From Cellulophaga sp. RHA19 (GTDB lineage: Bacteria; Bacteroidota; Bacteroidia; Flavobacteriales; Flavobacteriaceae): 64,000 nucleotides of DNA. The notes below the pieces were generated by a model, which did no database searches, was not told where the DNA came from, and saw only the letters and a list, made by a program, of their open reading frames with translations. The stretch covers positions 496,001-560,000 of the forward strand of contig NZ_PHUL01000001.1 in NCBI RefSeq assembly GCF_002813425.1. The letters are read 5' to 3'. Each line of letters begins with the position of its first letter. The stretch's first letter is position 1. The position numbers and the translations under genes are program-made. Shown piece by piece: positions 34,824 through 44,112 of the stretch.

Positions 34824-36770
34824 TGTAACTTCTGTTCCCATAGCATTGCCTTCTTCATCTACCAGGTCAACAAAAACTACTTTAAAAGAATTTAAATAAT
34901 CTTTAGAGAAGTTTTTAAGTCGCTCTTTAGTAATATTTATACCTAAGGATTTTCTTTTTAAAACCTTAGCTTCTTTTATTTTTTCTGATGCTGCCCTACC
35001 TATACCATTATCTGTAATACTAATAACTACAAACTCTTCATTTTGTTTTGAGATATGAAGGTCAATTTTTTTTAGTCCTTGCTTAGATGATAATCCGTGC
35101 CATAAAGCATTTTCTAAAAACGGCTGAAGAATTAATGATGGTATTTTTATTTGGTTTAACTCTACATCCCTATCCACATCTATAGTAAAATCTATTTTAT
35201 TAGAAAAACGGATGTTTTCAATATGCATATACAAATTAACCGTTTCTAACTCATCCTCTAAAGATATTTCCTTTAAAGAAGATGCTTCAAGTATTTTACG
35301 TACTAGTTTAGAAAACTTATTTAGGTAATGTACTGCATTCTTTTTTTCGTTATTAATAATATATAACTTAATAGAGTTTAATGAATTGAATAAAAAATGC
35401 GGATTCATTTGACTACGTAGCATTGTTTGCTCCAATGTCAACATTTTTTTATCACTAGTTAATTGGTTTTGCTTGTAAAAAACAAATAAGATCACCGCTA
35501 ACAACACTAAAGAAATACCTATAATTAGTAAGGTTGCCCTATTTTTCTTTAACTTAAGTTTTACTATTTCATTATCTTTTCTAAGATTTTCTATCTCGTT
35601 ATTAATTTTTTCGCTCTCGTATCTTAAAATAACATCGTTAGCATAGCGTATATTTCTTGTACTACTAATTTGCTTTTCTAGCTCTATTGCTGTTTTATAA
35701 TAAGTTAAGGCCTTTGCATGATTACCTTTTAACTGCTCTAACTGAGATAGTCTTTTAGTACCTAAAGCTGTAATTCTTGGTATTCCTTGCTTTTTACCTA
35801 TTTCTATACTTCTGGTTATATGCTTTTCTGCTTTATCAATAGCATTTAATTGCATATAAGCCCAGCCCACATTAGCCTCTACAAAAGCTATTATAAACTT
35901 ATCCTTTAACAATTTAGCTTTAGTTAAAGCTGTCAGCAACAAAGCTATTGCTTCCTTAGGTTTGTTTTGTTTTAAATAAATTTGGGCAATACTATTATTG
36001 CAAATTATTCTGCCTTTATCAGAATTTACCTGGTTGTTGTATGATAAAGATATTTTATACCTCTCTAAAGCCTCATCTAACTTGCCTTGCTCTTCTAAAG
36101 CTTCTCCTATATTTTGGTTATTTATAGCTAAGCCTATCATATTACCTAGCTCTTTTTCTATTTTTAAAGAAGTTTCAAATCTATTTATAGCTAAATTATA
36201 TTGCTCTAAACTATGATATAGGTTACCTATACTATTTAAAGATACATTTATACTACGTTTTAATTCATCACTAGGTTCCTTTACACTTTCTGCTAGTTCT
36301 AGTGCTTGCTGGTTATAATCTAAAGCTGTACGTATAGCATCTATTTTTCTATAATCTACACCTAACATATTTAAACTATAGACTTTAAACTCTAAATCAT
36401 CTGCCTCCCTAGACGCTTCTAATCCTTTTTTGTGTAACTCTATTGCCTTGCTATATTGAGACAAATTCCTGTAAGCACTACCTAATTGATTGTACCCATA
36501 AGCTAACCCAATAAAGTAATTACTTTTTTCTGATTGTTCTGTAAAGTAGCGAAGCAAAAGAGTATCTCTTTTATTGGCTCTTACCACAGTGTTTATTTCA
36601 TGGTACGACTGAGGTTTTAACAGCACCAAACTATCAATCCTTTTTTTCGCCTTCTCCTGTATGTCTTGGGCTAACAAATTAAAACAACACAAACATATAC
36701 TGCATACCAAAAGCCTCTGCAGAGCTTGTATAAAAAATAACATTAATTTGTTCTTCAACTTTAAAATCAT
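34803..36770 (-). CDS. TPR-containing sensor histidine kinase (LytS/His_kinase type)
   Basis: The 655-aa kinase has an N-terminal signal or membrane segment (about 9-35) and a tetratricopeptide-repeat region (about 60-380) outside the cytoplasm. One membrane helix (about 408-429) and a coiled coil follow. The His_kinase core has NPHFLFNSLNSIK with the phospho-acceptor His near 459, and an ATPase domain with the N-box FLENALWHG and DNGIG. The regulator gene 6 nt upstream is its obvious partner. The input signal is unknown. Confidence 0.93.
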   Translation of the reverse strand: MILKLKNKLMLFFIQALQRLLVCSICLCCFNLLAQDIQEKAKKRIDSLVLLKPQSYHEINTVVRANKRDTLLLRYFTEQSEKSNYFIGLAYGYNQLGSAYRNLSQYSKAIELHKKGLEASREADDLEFKVYSLNMLGVDYRKIDAIRTALDYNQQALELAESVKEPSDELKRSINVSLNSIGNLYHSLEQYNLAINRFETSLKIEKELGNMIGLAINNQNIGEALEEQGKLDEALERYKISLSYNNQVNSDKGRIICNNSIAQIYLKQNKPKEAIALLLTALTKAKLLKDKFIIAFVEANVGWAYMQLNAIDKAEKHITRSIEIGKKQGIPRITALGTKRLSQLEQLKGNHAKALTYYKTAIELEKQISSTRNIRYANDVILRYESEKINNEIENLRKDNEIVKLKLKKNRATLLIIGISLVLLAVILFVFYKQNQLTSDKKMLTLEQTMLRSQMNPHFLFNSLNSIKLYIINNEKKNAVHYLNKFSKLVRKILEASSLKEISLEDELETVNLYMHIENIRFSNKIDFTIDVDRDVELNQIKIPSLILQPFLENALWHGLSSKQGLKKIDLHISKQNEEFVVISITDNGIGRAASEKIKEAKVLKRKSLGINITKERLKNFSKDYLNSFKVVFVDLVDEEGNAMGTEVTLTIPII

Positions 36771-36776
36771 AGAAAA

Positions 36777-37511
36777 TTAAAGTAAGTCTAAAAAATTAGA
36801 TTTTTTCTGTCTAGAAACCGGAATTCTATCATCAGATTGCAACACAATGTAACCATCTGTTTTAATAAACTCTTTAACTTTATTAATATTGACTATATAT
36901 GAGTTATGAACCCTAAAAAAGTTCTCTAAAGTCAGTATTTCTTCAACTTCTTTTAATTTTTTTGTAAGCACAACTTTATTTCCGTCATCCAAGTATAAAG
37001 TACTATAGTTACCATCAGATTCTGCATACATAATTTCATCGCTATTTAAAAATATTAGCTTACCATCTGTATTTAATGTTATCCTCTTATTAGATTTGTT
37101 AGAGTTAAAACCCACTAACAATTGCTCTAAACGTTCTATAGTACCATTTTTATTACTAAACTTTTTAATTTTAGTTATAGTATCATTTAAATCATCAGTA
37201 TCTATAGGTTTTAAAAGGTAATCTATAGCTTCATTTTTAAGCGCTTTAATTGCGTATTGGTTATAAGCTGTGGTTATTATAATAGGAAAATCTCTTTCTT
37301 TTACTTTTTGCATAAATTGAAACCCATCCATAATAGGCATTTCAATATCTAAAAACACACAATCTGGAGTATTAGCCTCCAAATAATTAAGTGCCTCATA
37401 AGGATCTGTAAAAGAAGCAACCACTTTAATTTCGTCACTAAAGTTGGTTAACTCCCAAGTTAAGCTCTGTATGGCTTTTATTTCATCGTCTATTACAACT
37501 GCTTCTAACAT
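36777..37511 (-). CDS. LytTR-family response regulator
   Basis: The 244-aa regulator has a receiver domain (about 1-120; phospho-acceptor Asp55 in VFLDIEMP, and DYLLKPI) and a LytTR DNA-binding domain (about 140-244; IMYAESDGNYSTLYL, FRVHNSYIVN, then PVSRQKK). It is the first gene of a two-gene unit with the TPR kinase. Its targets are not evident; the long non-coding stretch upstream could hold some. Confidence 0.94.
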   Translation of the reverse strand: MLEAVVIDDEIKAIQSLTWELTNFSDEIKVVASFTDPYEALNYLEANTPDCVFLDIEMPIMDGFQFMQKVKERDFPIIITTAYNQYAIKALKNEAIDYLLKPIDTDDLNDTITKIKKFSNKNGTIERLEQLLVGFNSNKSNKRITLNTDGKLIFLNSDEIMYAESDGNYSTLYLDDGNKVVLTKKLKEVEEILTLENFFRVHNSYIVNINKVKEFIKTDGYIVLQSDDRIPVSRQKKSNFLDLL

Positions 37512-37751
37512 ACTAAAAATTTAAGAGTAGTAAATGTACAATACTATGTTTAAAACAAAATTATTAATGTGTGTTTGGTATGATTTTAAGTATTAATTAC
37601 CTAAAAATAGGTACAGAACATACAAACTACACAGTTTTTAACGCCATTTATACATTGTTAACCTATAGATTACTAAATGATTATAAATTAGCAGTGTATT
37701 AGATGTGAGTAATACAACTATAAAAAGTGAACTAAAAAGGATTACGTTATT
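37512..37751. other. Non-coding upstream region of the LytTR system
   Basis: No open frame longer than about 30 codons was found. A small inverted repeat ACCTA-AAAA-TAGGT lies at about 37599-37612. The region should contain the promoter for the response-regulator gene but no exact TAnnTTTG box was recognised. Confidence 0.3.
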
Positions 37752-37907
37752 ATGAAGAAGTGCATTTTCATGTTTAGTCTGTTAGTAATTACAATAGTTA
37801 TTGCTGCTATAATAGAAAACAGTAAAAAAATAAAAAAAGAACAAGAGACTACTTTAACAGAAACTAATAACAATTTAGATTCTTTAATGGCAAATACAAC
37901 AAAATAA
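37752..37907 (+). CDS. Possible small membrane peptide, 51 aa
   Basis: An ATG-to-TAA frame of 51 codons encodes a peptide with one hydrophobic segment (about residues 5-21) and a polar Lys/Glu/Asn/Thr tail. No family is recognised. Composition looks like a real membrane peptide but a chance frame in AT-rich DNA is possible. It lies alone about 510 nt before nrdB. Confidence 0.35.
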   Translation: MKKCIFMFSLLVITIVIAAIIENSKKIKKEQETTLTETNNNLDSLMANTTK

Positions 37908-38418
37908 AAAGTATATATAATTTTATGATACCACCAAACTAAGAGTTTACGATTCTATAGGATGTGTATTAATAAACAGAATACACAACTGCATTATGCA
38001 GCCTGTTTTAATTTAAGAGTTAAGTGATTTTTATTGCAAATGATTTAAAGGTTTCGGGGGAACTACCTGAATCATAAAATATTTCATTTTTGTTTTTATT
38101 AAAACCGGAATCGTAAAGTTTGGTGCGTCATAAACCGCTACTTCACTAACAAACAACACTTATAAATAATATACTTTTTGGTTTATTTTTTCACTTCGTT
38201 TTTCAGTTTTAAAAACTAAAAAAACATATAAATTCTTCAAAGGCAATAAACATCACTAGCGAGCACACATGTCAACAATTGGTGTTAAAAACTTATAACT
38301 TAAAACCCATAAAAGCCCTTTACCATGTGGCTACATTTTACAATCTTTGTAGTCCCCCAAGGTTTAAGGATCAATTCTCCTTAAAATTTATAAAACAGTT
38401 ATAATCCAGATTAAAATT
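37908..38418. other. Long leader/intergenic region before nrdB
   Basis: No protein gene is seen. A hairpin with a G-run (GTTTC / GGAAC, 38051-38063) lies near the middle. A C-rich element AGTCCCCCAAG is at 38351-38361. A perfect 8-bp hairpin (TTTAAGGA / TCCTTAAA, 38363-38385) follows it. The promoter is not certain: AATCTTTG at 38342-38349 is one base off the TAnnTTTG form. Confidence 0.45.
38351..38361 (+). promoter_or_regulatory. C-rich element before nrdB
   Basis: AGTCCCCCAAG stands 2 nt after a TTTG, 57 nt before the nrdB ATG. The same 11-mer occurs before nrdA. It lies where transcription would start if the AATCTTTG box is used. Confidence 0.5.
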
Positions 38419-39405
38419 ATGTCAACAGCAATAGAACCTATTTTAGAGAAAAACGAAGACAGATTTGTTATTTTTCCTATTAAGCATAACGACTTATGGG
38501 ATTGGTACAAGAAATGCGAAGCAAGTTTCTGGACAGCTGAAGAAATAGATTTGCATGCAGATCTAGATGATTGGAAGAATAAATTAAATGACGACGAACG
38601 TTATTTTATAAAACATATATTAGCATTTTTTGCCGCTTCTGATGGTATTGTAAATGAAAACCTAGCAGAGAACTTTGTTAGCGAAGTACAATATGCAGAA
38701 GCAAAATTCTTTTATGGTTTCCAAATTATGATGGAAAACATACACTCTGAAACATATTCTTTATTAATAGACACCTATGTTAAGGATGAAAAAGAAAAAG
38801 ATGTTTTATTTCATGCTTTAGAAAACTTTCCTGCTATTAGAAAAAAAGCAGATTGGGCTTTAAAATGGATAGAATCTCCTAGTTTTGCCGAGCGTTTAAT
38901 TGCTTTTGCTGCAGTAGAAGGAATTTTCTTTTCAGGATCTTTCTGTTCTATTTTCTGGCTTAAGAAAAGAGGATTAATGCCAGGACTTACATTCTCTAAC
39001 GAATTAATTTCTAGAGATGAAGGTATGCACTGTGACTATGCAGTTCACCTACACAACCATCACTTAATAAACAAGGTACCTAAAGCGCGTATTACAGAAA
39101 TACTTGTAGATGCGTTAGATATAGAAAGAGAGTTTATTACAGAATCTTTACCAGCAAGTTTAATTGGTATGAATTCTAAATTAATGACACAGTATTTAGA
39201 GTTTGTAACAGACCGTTTGCTAGTAGAATTAAACTGTGACAAAGTATACAACTCTACTAATCCATTTGACTTTATGGATATGATTTCTCTACAAGGGAAA
39301 ACAAATTTCTTTGAAAAAAGAGTAGCTGAATACCAAAAATCTGGTGTTGCCAATAACAACGGTGATGAAGATTCTCAGAAAATTAGTTTCGACGCAGATT
39401 TTTAA
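38419..39405 (+). CDS. nrdB: Class I ribonucleotide reductase small subunit
   Basis: Radical-generating beta subunit of 328 aa, similar to the eukaryotic type. Metal ligands are Asp44, Glu106 and His109 (ENIHSE), Glu167, Glu201 and His204 (DEGMH). The radical tyrosine is Tyr113 in SETYSLL. It forms the tyrosyl radical that starts catalysis in NrdA. nrdA follows after 116 nt that contain a second copy of the C-rich element, so the two may be transcribed from separate starts as well as together. Confidence 0.96.
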   Translation: MSTAIEPILEKNEDRFVIFPIKHNDLWDWYKKCEASFWTAEEIDLHADLDDWKNKLNDDERYFIKHILAFFAASDGIVNENLAENFVSEVQYAEAKFFYGFQIMMENIHSETYSLLIDTYVKDEKEKDVLFHALENFPAIRKKADWALKWIESPSFAERLIAFAAVEGIFFSGSFCSIFWLKKRGLMPGLTFSNELISRDEGMHCDYAVHLHNHHLINKVPKARITEILVDALDIEREFITESLPASLIGMNSKLMTQYLEFVTDRLLVELNCDKVYNSTNPFDFMDMISLQGKTNFFEKRVAEYQKSGVANNNGDEDSQKISFDADF

Positions 39406-39471
39406 AAATTAGAACCCAATATTTTTTAGAATTTATTTCTAAAAAAAGCATTATAAATAACCAATTTGTTG

Positions 39472-39482
39472 AGTCCCCCAAG
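39472..39482 (+). promoter_or_regulatory. C-rich element before nrdA
   Basis: AGTCCCCCAAG, identical to the copy before nrdB, stands 39 nt before the nrdA ATG and 3 nt after a TTTG. Here its flanks can form a 7-bp hairpin with CCCCAA in the loop (TTGAGTC / GACTTGA, with two wobble pairs). Confidence 0.5.
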
Positions 39483-39521
39483 ACTTGACCTAACCAACGT
39501 ATCACTAAAAACAATTGTAGC

Positions 39522-42008
39522 ATGTATGTAGTAAAAAGAGACGGTAGAAAAGAATTAATAATGTTTGACAAGATTACGGCAAGAGTTCGTAAGCTTTGTT
39601 ATGGCTTAAACGCATTGGTAGACCCCCTTAAGGTTGCTATGCGAGTAATTGAAGGTTTATATGATGGTGTTACCACATCAGAATTAGATAATTTAGCGGC
39701 AGAAATTGCAGCTACAATGACAACGACGCATCCAGATTATGCAAAATTAGCTGCACGTATATCTGTATCTAACTTACATAAAAACACTAAAAAATCTTTC
39801 TCTGAAGTAATGAAAGATTTATATGAATATGTAAACCCTAGAACAGGTAAAGAAGCTCCTCTTTTATCTGATGAAGTCTTTAAAGTGATACAAGACAACT
39901 CAGAAAAATTAGATTCTACAATTATATACAACCGAGATTTTGGCTACGATTATTTTGGATTTAAAACTTTAGAACGTTCTTACCTATTAAAACTTAACGG
40001 TAAAATAGCAGAACGCCCACAACATATGTTAATGCGTGTTTCTATTGGTATACATTTAAACGATTTAGATGCTGCAATAGAGACGTATGAACTTATGTCT
40101 AAAAAATATTTTACACACGCTACACCTACTCTATTTAATTCTGGTACTCCTAAACCTCAAATGTCTTCATGCTTTTTATTAGCTATGCAAGATGATAGTA
40201 TAGATGGTATTTATGATACATTAAAGCAAACTGCAAAAATTTCTCAGTCTGCTGGTGGTATTGGCTTATCTATACACAATGTTAGAGCTACAGGATCTTA
40301 TATTGCAGGTACAAACGGCACATCTAACGGTGTTGTTCCAATGCTACGTGTATATAATGACACAGCACGCTATGTAGATCAAGGAGGAGGAAAACGTAAA
40401 GGTAGTTTTGCCGTTTATGTTGAGCCATGGCATGCAGATATTTTTGAATTTCTAGATCTTAAAAAGAACCACGGTAAAGAAGAAATGCGTGCACGTGATC
40501 TTTTTTATGCAATGTGGATTCCAGATTTGTTTATGCAAAGAGTAGAGGCCAATGCAGACTGGACACTTATGTGCCCTAATGAATGCCCTGATTTATACAA
40601 AAAACACGACAAAGAGTTTGAAGAAGCCTACCTAGCTTTTGAAGCACAAGGTAAAGGAAGAAAAACTATTAAAGCTCGTGAACTTTGGGAAAAAATATTA
40701 GAGTCTCAAATAGAGACTGGTACTCCTTATATGCTTTATAAAGATGCCGCAAACCGCAAGAGCAACCAGAAAAACTTAGGAACAATACGTTCTTCTAATT
40801 TATGTACCGAGATTATGGAGTACACTGCTCCTGATGAAGTTGCTGTGTGTAACCTTGCCTCTATTGCATTACCAATGTTTGTTAAAAATGGAGAGTTTGA
40901 CCATAAAGAACTTTTCCGTGTAACTAAACGCGTAACTAAAAACTTAAACACAGTAATAGACCGTAACTACTACCCAGTAGTAGAAGCAGAAAACTCTAAC
41001 ATGCGCCACAGACCAATTGGTTTAGGTGTACAAGGTTTAGCAGATGCATTTATTATGATGCGTATGCCTTTTACAAGTGATGAAGCTAAAAAGTTAAATC
41101 AAGAAATTTTTGAAACACTTTACTTTGCTGCAGTTACTGCATCTATGGAGTTAGCTAAAGAAGAAGGCACATATTCTAGTTACGAAGGTTCTCCAATTTC
41201 TCAAGGAGATTTTCAACATAACTTATGGGGTATTAAAGATGATGAATTATCTGGCCGTTGGGACTGGGGAAAATTACGTAAAAGCGTTATGAAAAACGGA
41301 GTTAGAAACTCTCTTTTAGTTGCTCCAATGCCAACAGCTTCTACATCTCAGATTTTAGGAAACAATGAGTGTTTTGAGCCATATACATCTAACATTTATA
41401 CTCGTAGAGTATTGTCTGGCGAGTTTATTGTTGTTAACAAACACTTACTAGAAGATTTAGTACAATTAGGCCTTTGGAACGAAAGCCTTAAACAAGAGCT
41501 TATGCGTGCTAACGGATCTATACAACATATAGATATTATTCCGCAAGACATAAAGGAGCTATACAAAACAGTTTGGGAATTAAGTATGAAAGACATTATA
41601 GACATGTCTAGACACCGTGGATATTTTATTGACCAAAGTCAGTCTCTAAACTTGTTTATGGAAAATGCAAACTACTCTAAGTTAACATCTATGCACTTTT
41701 ACGCATGGAAGAGCGGACTTAAAACAGGTATGTATTACTTAAGAACTAAAGCTGCTGCAGATGCAATTAAATTTACAGTAGACAATAGCAAGAAAAAAGA
41801 AACTCTTGCTAAAGAAGTAGCTAAACCAGAACTAGCAGCTGTTGCCGCTCCTGTAGCTGCACCTAAAGCGGCTCCTACTGAATTAAAAGTAAACCCTACA
41901 CCTGCAGATACAGATGTAGAACCAATGAGTGCTGCAGAAATGAAAGCTCTTATAGAACAAGCTAAAGCTGGCCAAGCAGATGACGATTGTTTAATGTGCG
42001 GGTCATAA
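39522..42008 (+). CDS. nrdA: Class I ribonucleotide reductase large subunit
   Basis: Catalytic alpha subunit of 828 aa that reduces ribonucleoside diphosphates. An N-terminal ATP-cone (about 1-90; [16 protein letters not shown]) provides dATP/ATP activity control. Active-site residues are Cys217 (MSSCFLL), Asn426, Cys428 and Glu430 (NLCTEI), and Cys443 (VAVCNLAS). The redox pair is Cys823 and Cys826 at the extreme C-terminus (DDCLMCGS). A low-complexity Ala/Pro/Val linker (about 770-800) separates the barrel from that swinging tail. All essential residues are present. Confidence 0.96.
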   Translation: MYVVKRDGRKELIMFDKITARVRKLCYGLNALVDPLKVAMRVIEGLYDGVTTSELDNLAAEIAATMTTTHPDYAKLAARISVSNLHKNTKKSFSEVMKDLYEYVNPRTGKEAPLLSDEVFKVIQDNSEKLDSTIIYNRDFGYDYFGFKTLERSYLLKLNGKIAERPQHMLMRVSIGIHLNDLDAAIETYELMSKKYFTHATPTLFNSGTPKPQMSSCFLLAMQDDSIDGIYDTLKQTAKISQSAGGIGLSIHNVRATGSYIAGTNGTSNGVVPMLRVYNDTARYVDQGGGKRKGSFAVYVEPWHADIFEFLDLKKNHGKEEMRARDLFYAMWIPDLFMQRVEANADWTLMCPNECPDLYKKHDKEFEEAYLAFEAQGKGRKTIKARELWEKILESQIETGTPYMLYKDAANRKSNQKNLGTIRSSNLCTEIMEYTAPDEVAVCNLASIALPMFVKNGEFDHKELFRVTKRVTKNLNTVIDRNYYPVVEAENSNMRHRPIGLGVQGLADAFIMMRMPFTSDEAKKLNQEIFETLYFAAVTASMELAKEEGTYSSYEGSPISQGDFQHNLWGIKDDELSGRWDWGKLRKSVMKNGVRNSLLVAPMPTASTSQILGNNECFEPYTSNIYTRRVLSGEFIVVNKHLLEDLVQLGLWNESLKQELMRANGSIQHIDIIPQDIKELYKTVWELSMKDIIDMSRHRGYFIDQSQSLNLFMENANYSKLTSMHFYAWKSGLKTGMYYLRTKAAADAIKFTVDNSKKKETLAKEVAKPELAAVAAPVAAPKAAPTELKVNPTPADTDVEPMSAAEMKALIEQAKAGQADDDCLMCGS

Positions 42009-42054
42009 CAATATAAACGCTTTATGAACACCTCTCGTTATGGGCGAGAAAAAA

Positions 42055-42105
42055 CTAACCTCAACTATGTCCTTCCCCTTAAAACGGCACAGATTGAGGT
42101 TTTTT
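42055..42105 (+). terminator. Terminator of nrdA
   Basis: AACCTCAA (42057-42064) pairs with TTGAGGTT (42094-42101), followed by T to 42105. The 29-nt loop is long but contains its own C-rich stretch. A second small hairpin (TCTCG / CGAGA, 42033-42049) lies just before it. Confidence 0.6.
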
Positions 42106-42136
42106 AGTGTCAAATAAATACGTATTTACAAAATAA

Positions 42137-42182
42137 AAAGCATCATTAAATACTACTAAAATAGTAGATTTAATGATGCTTT
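42137..42182 (-). terminator. Strong inverted repeat, likely minus-strand terminator
   Basis: A stem of 20 pairs with one bulged A (AAAGCATCATTAAAT then CTACT) and a loop of about 5 nt. The T-run follows on the minus strand (GCTTTTTATTTTG), so it best fits termination of a transcript coming from 42305. It may also act on the plus strand. Confidence 0.7.
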
Positions 42183-42218
42183 AATATCTAAACACAAAAG
42201 CCAAGCGTATAGCTAATG

Positions 42219-42305
42219 CTATTCTTTTCTTAATCTAGGTCTAATAATTGTAGAATACACTAATGCAGATGCATACACAATTAATAAAATAAAATAATTC
42301 TCCAT
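42219..42305 (-). CDS. Possible 28-aa membrane micropeptide
   Basis: A minus-strand frame, ATG at 42305 and TAG at 42219-42221, encodes a 28-residue peptide. A hydrophobic core (FILLIVYASALVY) is followed by a basic tail (RPRLRKE), the layout of known tiny membrane proteins. The strong terminator-like repeat 36 nt downstream, with its T-run on the same strand, supports a transcript here. No family is recognised and no consensus promoter was found. Confidence 0.3.
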   Translation of the reverse strand: MENYFILLIVYASALVYSTIIRPRLRKE

Positions 42306-42476
42306 AGTAGTATGTATTTTATAAGGAAAAAGTAAACTACCCATTGTCCTTATATTATTTTTACGTTATGAAAATACGAAAAGTTTACATACAACCAAAT
42401 AAAAGAGCACTTAATCGATACGTTTTAGCATAATTTAACTTTTACACACATTTTTTGACAAAGAAAAAAGCAATAA

Positions 42477-42506
42477 AAAAAGCTACACCAATTAGGCATA
42501 GCTTTT
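42477..42506 (-). terminator. Terminator of the GMC/isomerase operon
   Basis: AAAAGCTA (42477-42484) pairs with TAGCTTTT (42499-42506); a CC/GG pair extends it inside. On the minus strand a run of six T follows. It lies 24 nt after the last gene of the operon. Confidence 0.75.
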
Positions 42507-42530
42507 ATTTACTTATCATTTAATACTGAT

Positions 42531-43448
42531 TTACAAAAACAAATCTACTTCTTTATAAGCATCTATAACTGCACGCTCACCAACTTTATTTGGCTTAGAG
42601 TTACCATGTTCCATACCTAAAATACCAGTATATTTTTTATCATAAATAAACTTAAAAACATTTTTATAGTTTATTTCACCTGTAGTAGGCTCTTTTCTTC
42701 CTGGGTTATCACCAATTTGTATATAGGCAATCTCATCCCAACTTGCCTCCATATTAGGAATTAAGTTACCCTCTTGTATTTGTTGATGATAAATATCAAA
42801 TAGAATTTTACAAGATGGCGAATCTACAGCCTTACATATTTCATACGCCTGTGGCGACTCTGACAAAAACAATCCTGGATGATCTCTAAAATTTAAAGGT
42901 TCCAGTACCATAATTATCCCGTGAGGCTCTAAAATAGCAGACGCTTGCTTTAAAGACTCAACTACGTGTGCAGTTTGGTAACCCATAGACAACCTTAAAT
43001 CTACGTGCCCAGGAACAACTGTAACCCACTTGGCATTAACGCGCTTAGCAACCTCTACAGAGCTCTTAATCTCAGATAAAAACTTATTTCTAAGAACTAA
43101 ATCCCCTGACGCCAAACTTGGTTTCTTCCAAGAAATTTCATGAGCTACAAAAACACCCATATCTAAATTTAAGCGCTGCATAGTCTTAGCTAACTTTTTT
43201 TGTGTAACTACATCTCTACTAAGCATGGTATTATCCTCTAAAGCCGTAAAACCCTCATCTGCCATAAAACGCAACTGATCCTCTAAGCTTTTGGCGTGAT
43301 TAGAAAACATTCCAAAATGAGGTGCATAGTTTAAATTAAATTTATGCTTTGCCTCTGTATTTTTTAAAGAAGCATACCCATAAGCACCACTTAGCGATAT
43401 TGCACCTGTAGTTAATGCCGATTTTTGTATAAAACTTCTTCTTTTCAT
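42531..43448 (-). CDS. Tat-exported TIM-barrel protein, hydroxypyruvate isomerase/sugar-phosphate isomerase family
   Basis: The 305-aa protein has a twin-arginine signal (RRSFIQK at 3-9, then a hydrophobic stretch to about 27). An AP-endonuclease-2-like TIM barrel follows. Metal-ligand candidates are Glu in VLEPLNF, Asp in LFDIYHQQ, the QIGDNPGR strand and Glu in GMEHG. The sequence looks closest to hydroxypyruvate isomerase-like members. Because it is exported with a GMC dehydrogenase pair, it may act on an oxidised sugar in the periplasm, not on hydroxypyruvate. It is third in the operon, 16 nt after the small subunit gene. Confidence 0.85.
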   Translation of the reverse strand: MKRRSFIQKSALTTGAISLSGAYGYASLKNTEAKHKFNLNYAPHFGMFSNHAKSLEDQLRFMADEGFTALEDNTMLSRDVVTQKKLAKTMQRLNLDMGVFVAHEISWKKPSLASGDLVLRNKFLSEIKSSVEVAKRVNAKWVTVVPGHVDLRLSMGYQTAHVVESLKQASAILEPHGIIMVLEPLNFRDHPGLFLSESPQAYEICKAVDSPSCKILFDIYHQQIQEGNLIPNMEASWDEIAYIQIGDNPGRKEPTTGEINYKNVFKFIYDKKYTGILGMEHGNSKPNKVGERAVIDAYKEVDLFL

Positions 43449-43464
43449 TCTTACTATTTCCTAA

Positions 43465-44112
43465 TTATAGAGCCCAAGCTTTTCCGCCTGTAAACTCATC
43501 AACAGTTCCACAAGGAATATATTTACCCGGAATAGGATCAAAAGCTAAAAAGTTCTTAGCAATCTCCTCAGTAACTTTAAAGCCATGAATAGTCCATCCT
43601 CTTAGCTCGTGCGCAAAAGCAATAGCTCCAGAATTAAGATCTAACTCCGCAACCTCTCCGTTAGCGATAGCTTTATTGTAATTTTGCATAGCCTTATCCT
43701 GAGCCTCTATTTGTGTTTCGGACAGCTTTAAACAACCAGCCAAAGTTTTCTCTAACTCTTCTGCCGTAACATCTGTAACAGCATCCTTACCTGCATTACT
43801 TTTAGCTAGGCTTAAAAAATTAGCCATTTTTGCTTTAAACAAGGCTTTTTCCTCCTTTGTATTAGATATATTAATATACTGATCTACAAACATATGCACA
43901 CCTGCCTCTGAAGCAGAAGGAGAATCTGTTTTTGGCAGTATAATATCCATAAGAGTTACTACAACACCACCTTCTTCTACTGAAAAGAATTCTGGAGTAA
44001 AAGCAACACCTTTATCATTTTTACAGCTTTGTACAATACTAATTAAGGTTGGCGTAGCTACAACATAGCCTAATGACAAACCTAAGTTCTTAAGTGCTAA
44101 TCTTCTATTCAT
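43465..44112 (-). CDS. Gluconate 2-dehydrogenase subunit 3-family protein (small dehydrogenase subunit)
   Basis: A 215-aa protein with a Tat-type signal (MNRRLALKN) that may also carry a lipobox (IVQSC, Cys30). The mature part is helical and matches the Gluconate_2-dh3 family. Members escort a GMC flavoprotein subunit through the Tat system. Its ATG overlaps the stop of the GMC gene by 1 nt, so the two are translationally coupled and should form one enzyme. Closest functional parallels are glucoside 3-dehydrogenase and fructose or sorbitol dehydrogenases. Confidence 0.88.
   Translation of the reverse strand: MNRRLALKNLGLSLGYVVATPTLISIVQSCKNDKGVAFTPEFFSVEEGGVVVTLMDIILPKTDSPSASEAGVHMFVDQYINISNTKEEKALFKAKMANFLSLAKSNAGKDAVTDVTAEELEKTLAGCLKLSETQIEAQDKAMQNYNKAIANGEVAELDLNSGAIAFAHELRGWTIHGFKVTEEIAKNFLAFDPIPGKYIPCGTVDEFTGGKAWAL

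Larger units (their letters stand above)
42009..42530. other. Non-coding region between nrdA and the isomerase operon
   Basis: It holds, in order, two hairpins after nrdA (42033-42105), a strong inverted repeat (42137-42182), a possible 28-codon minus-strand gene (42219-42305) and the terminator of the minus-strand operon (42477-42506). A 21-codon plus-strand frame near 42368 has no support. Confidence 0.5.

Noticed and set aside
42368..42433. 21-codon plus-strand frame
   Set aside because: No ribosome-binding, promoter or hydrophobic pattern; too short to support.
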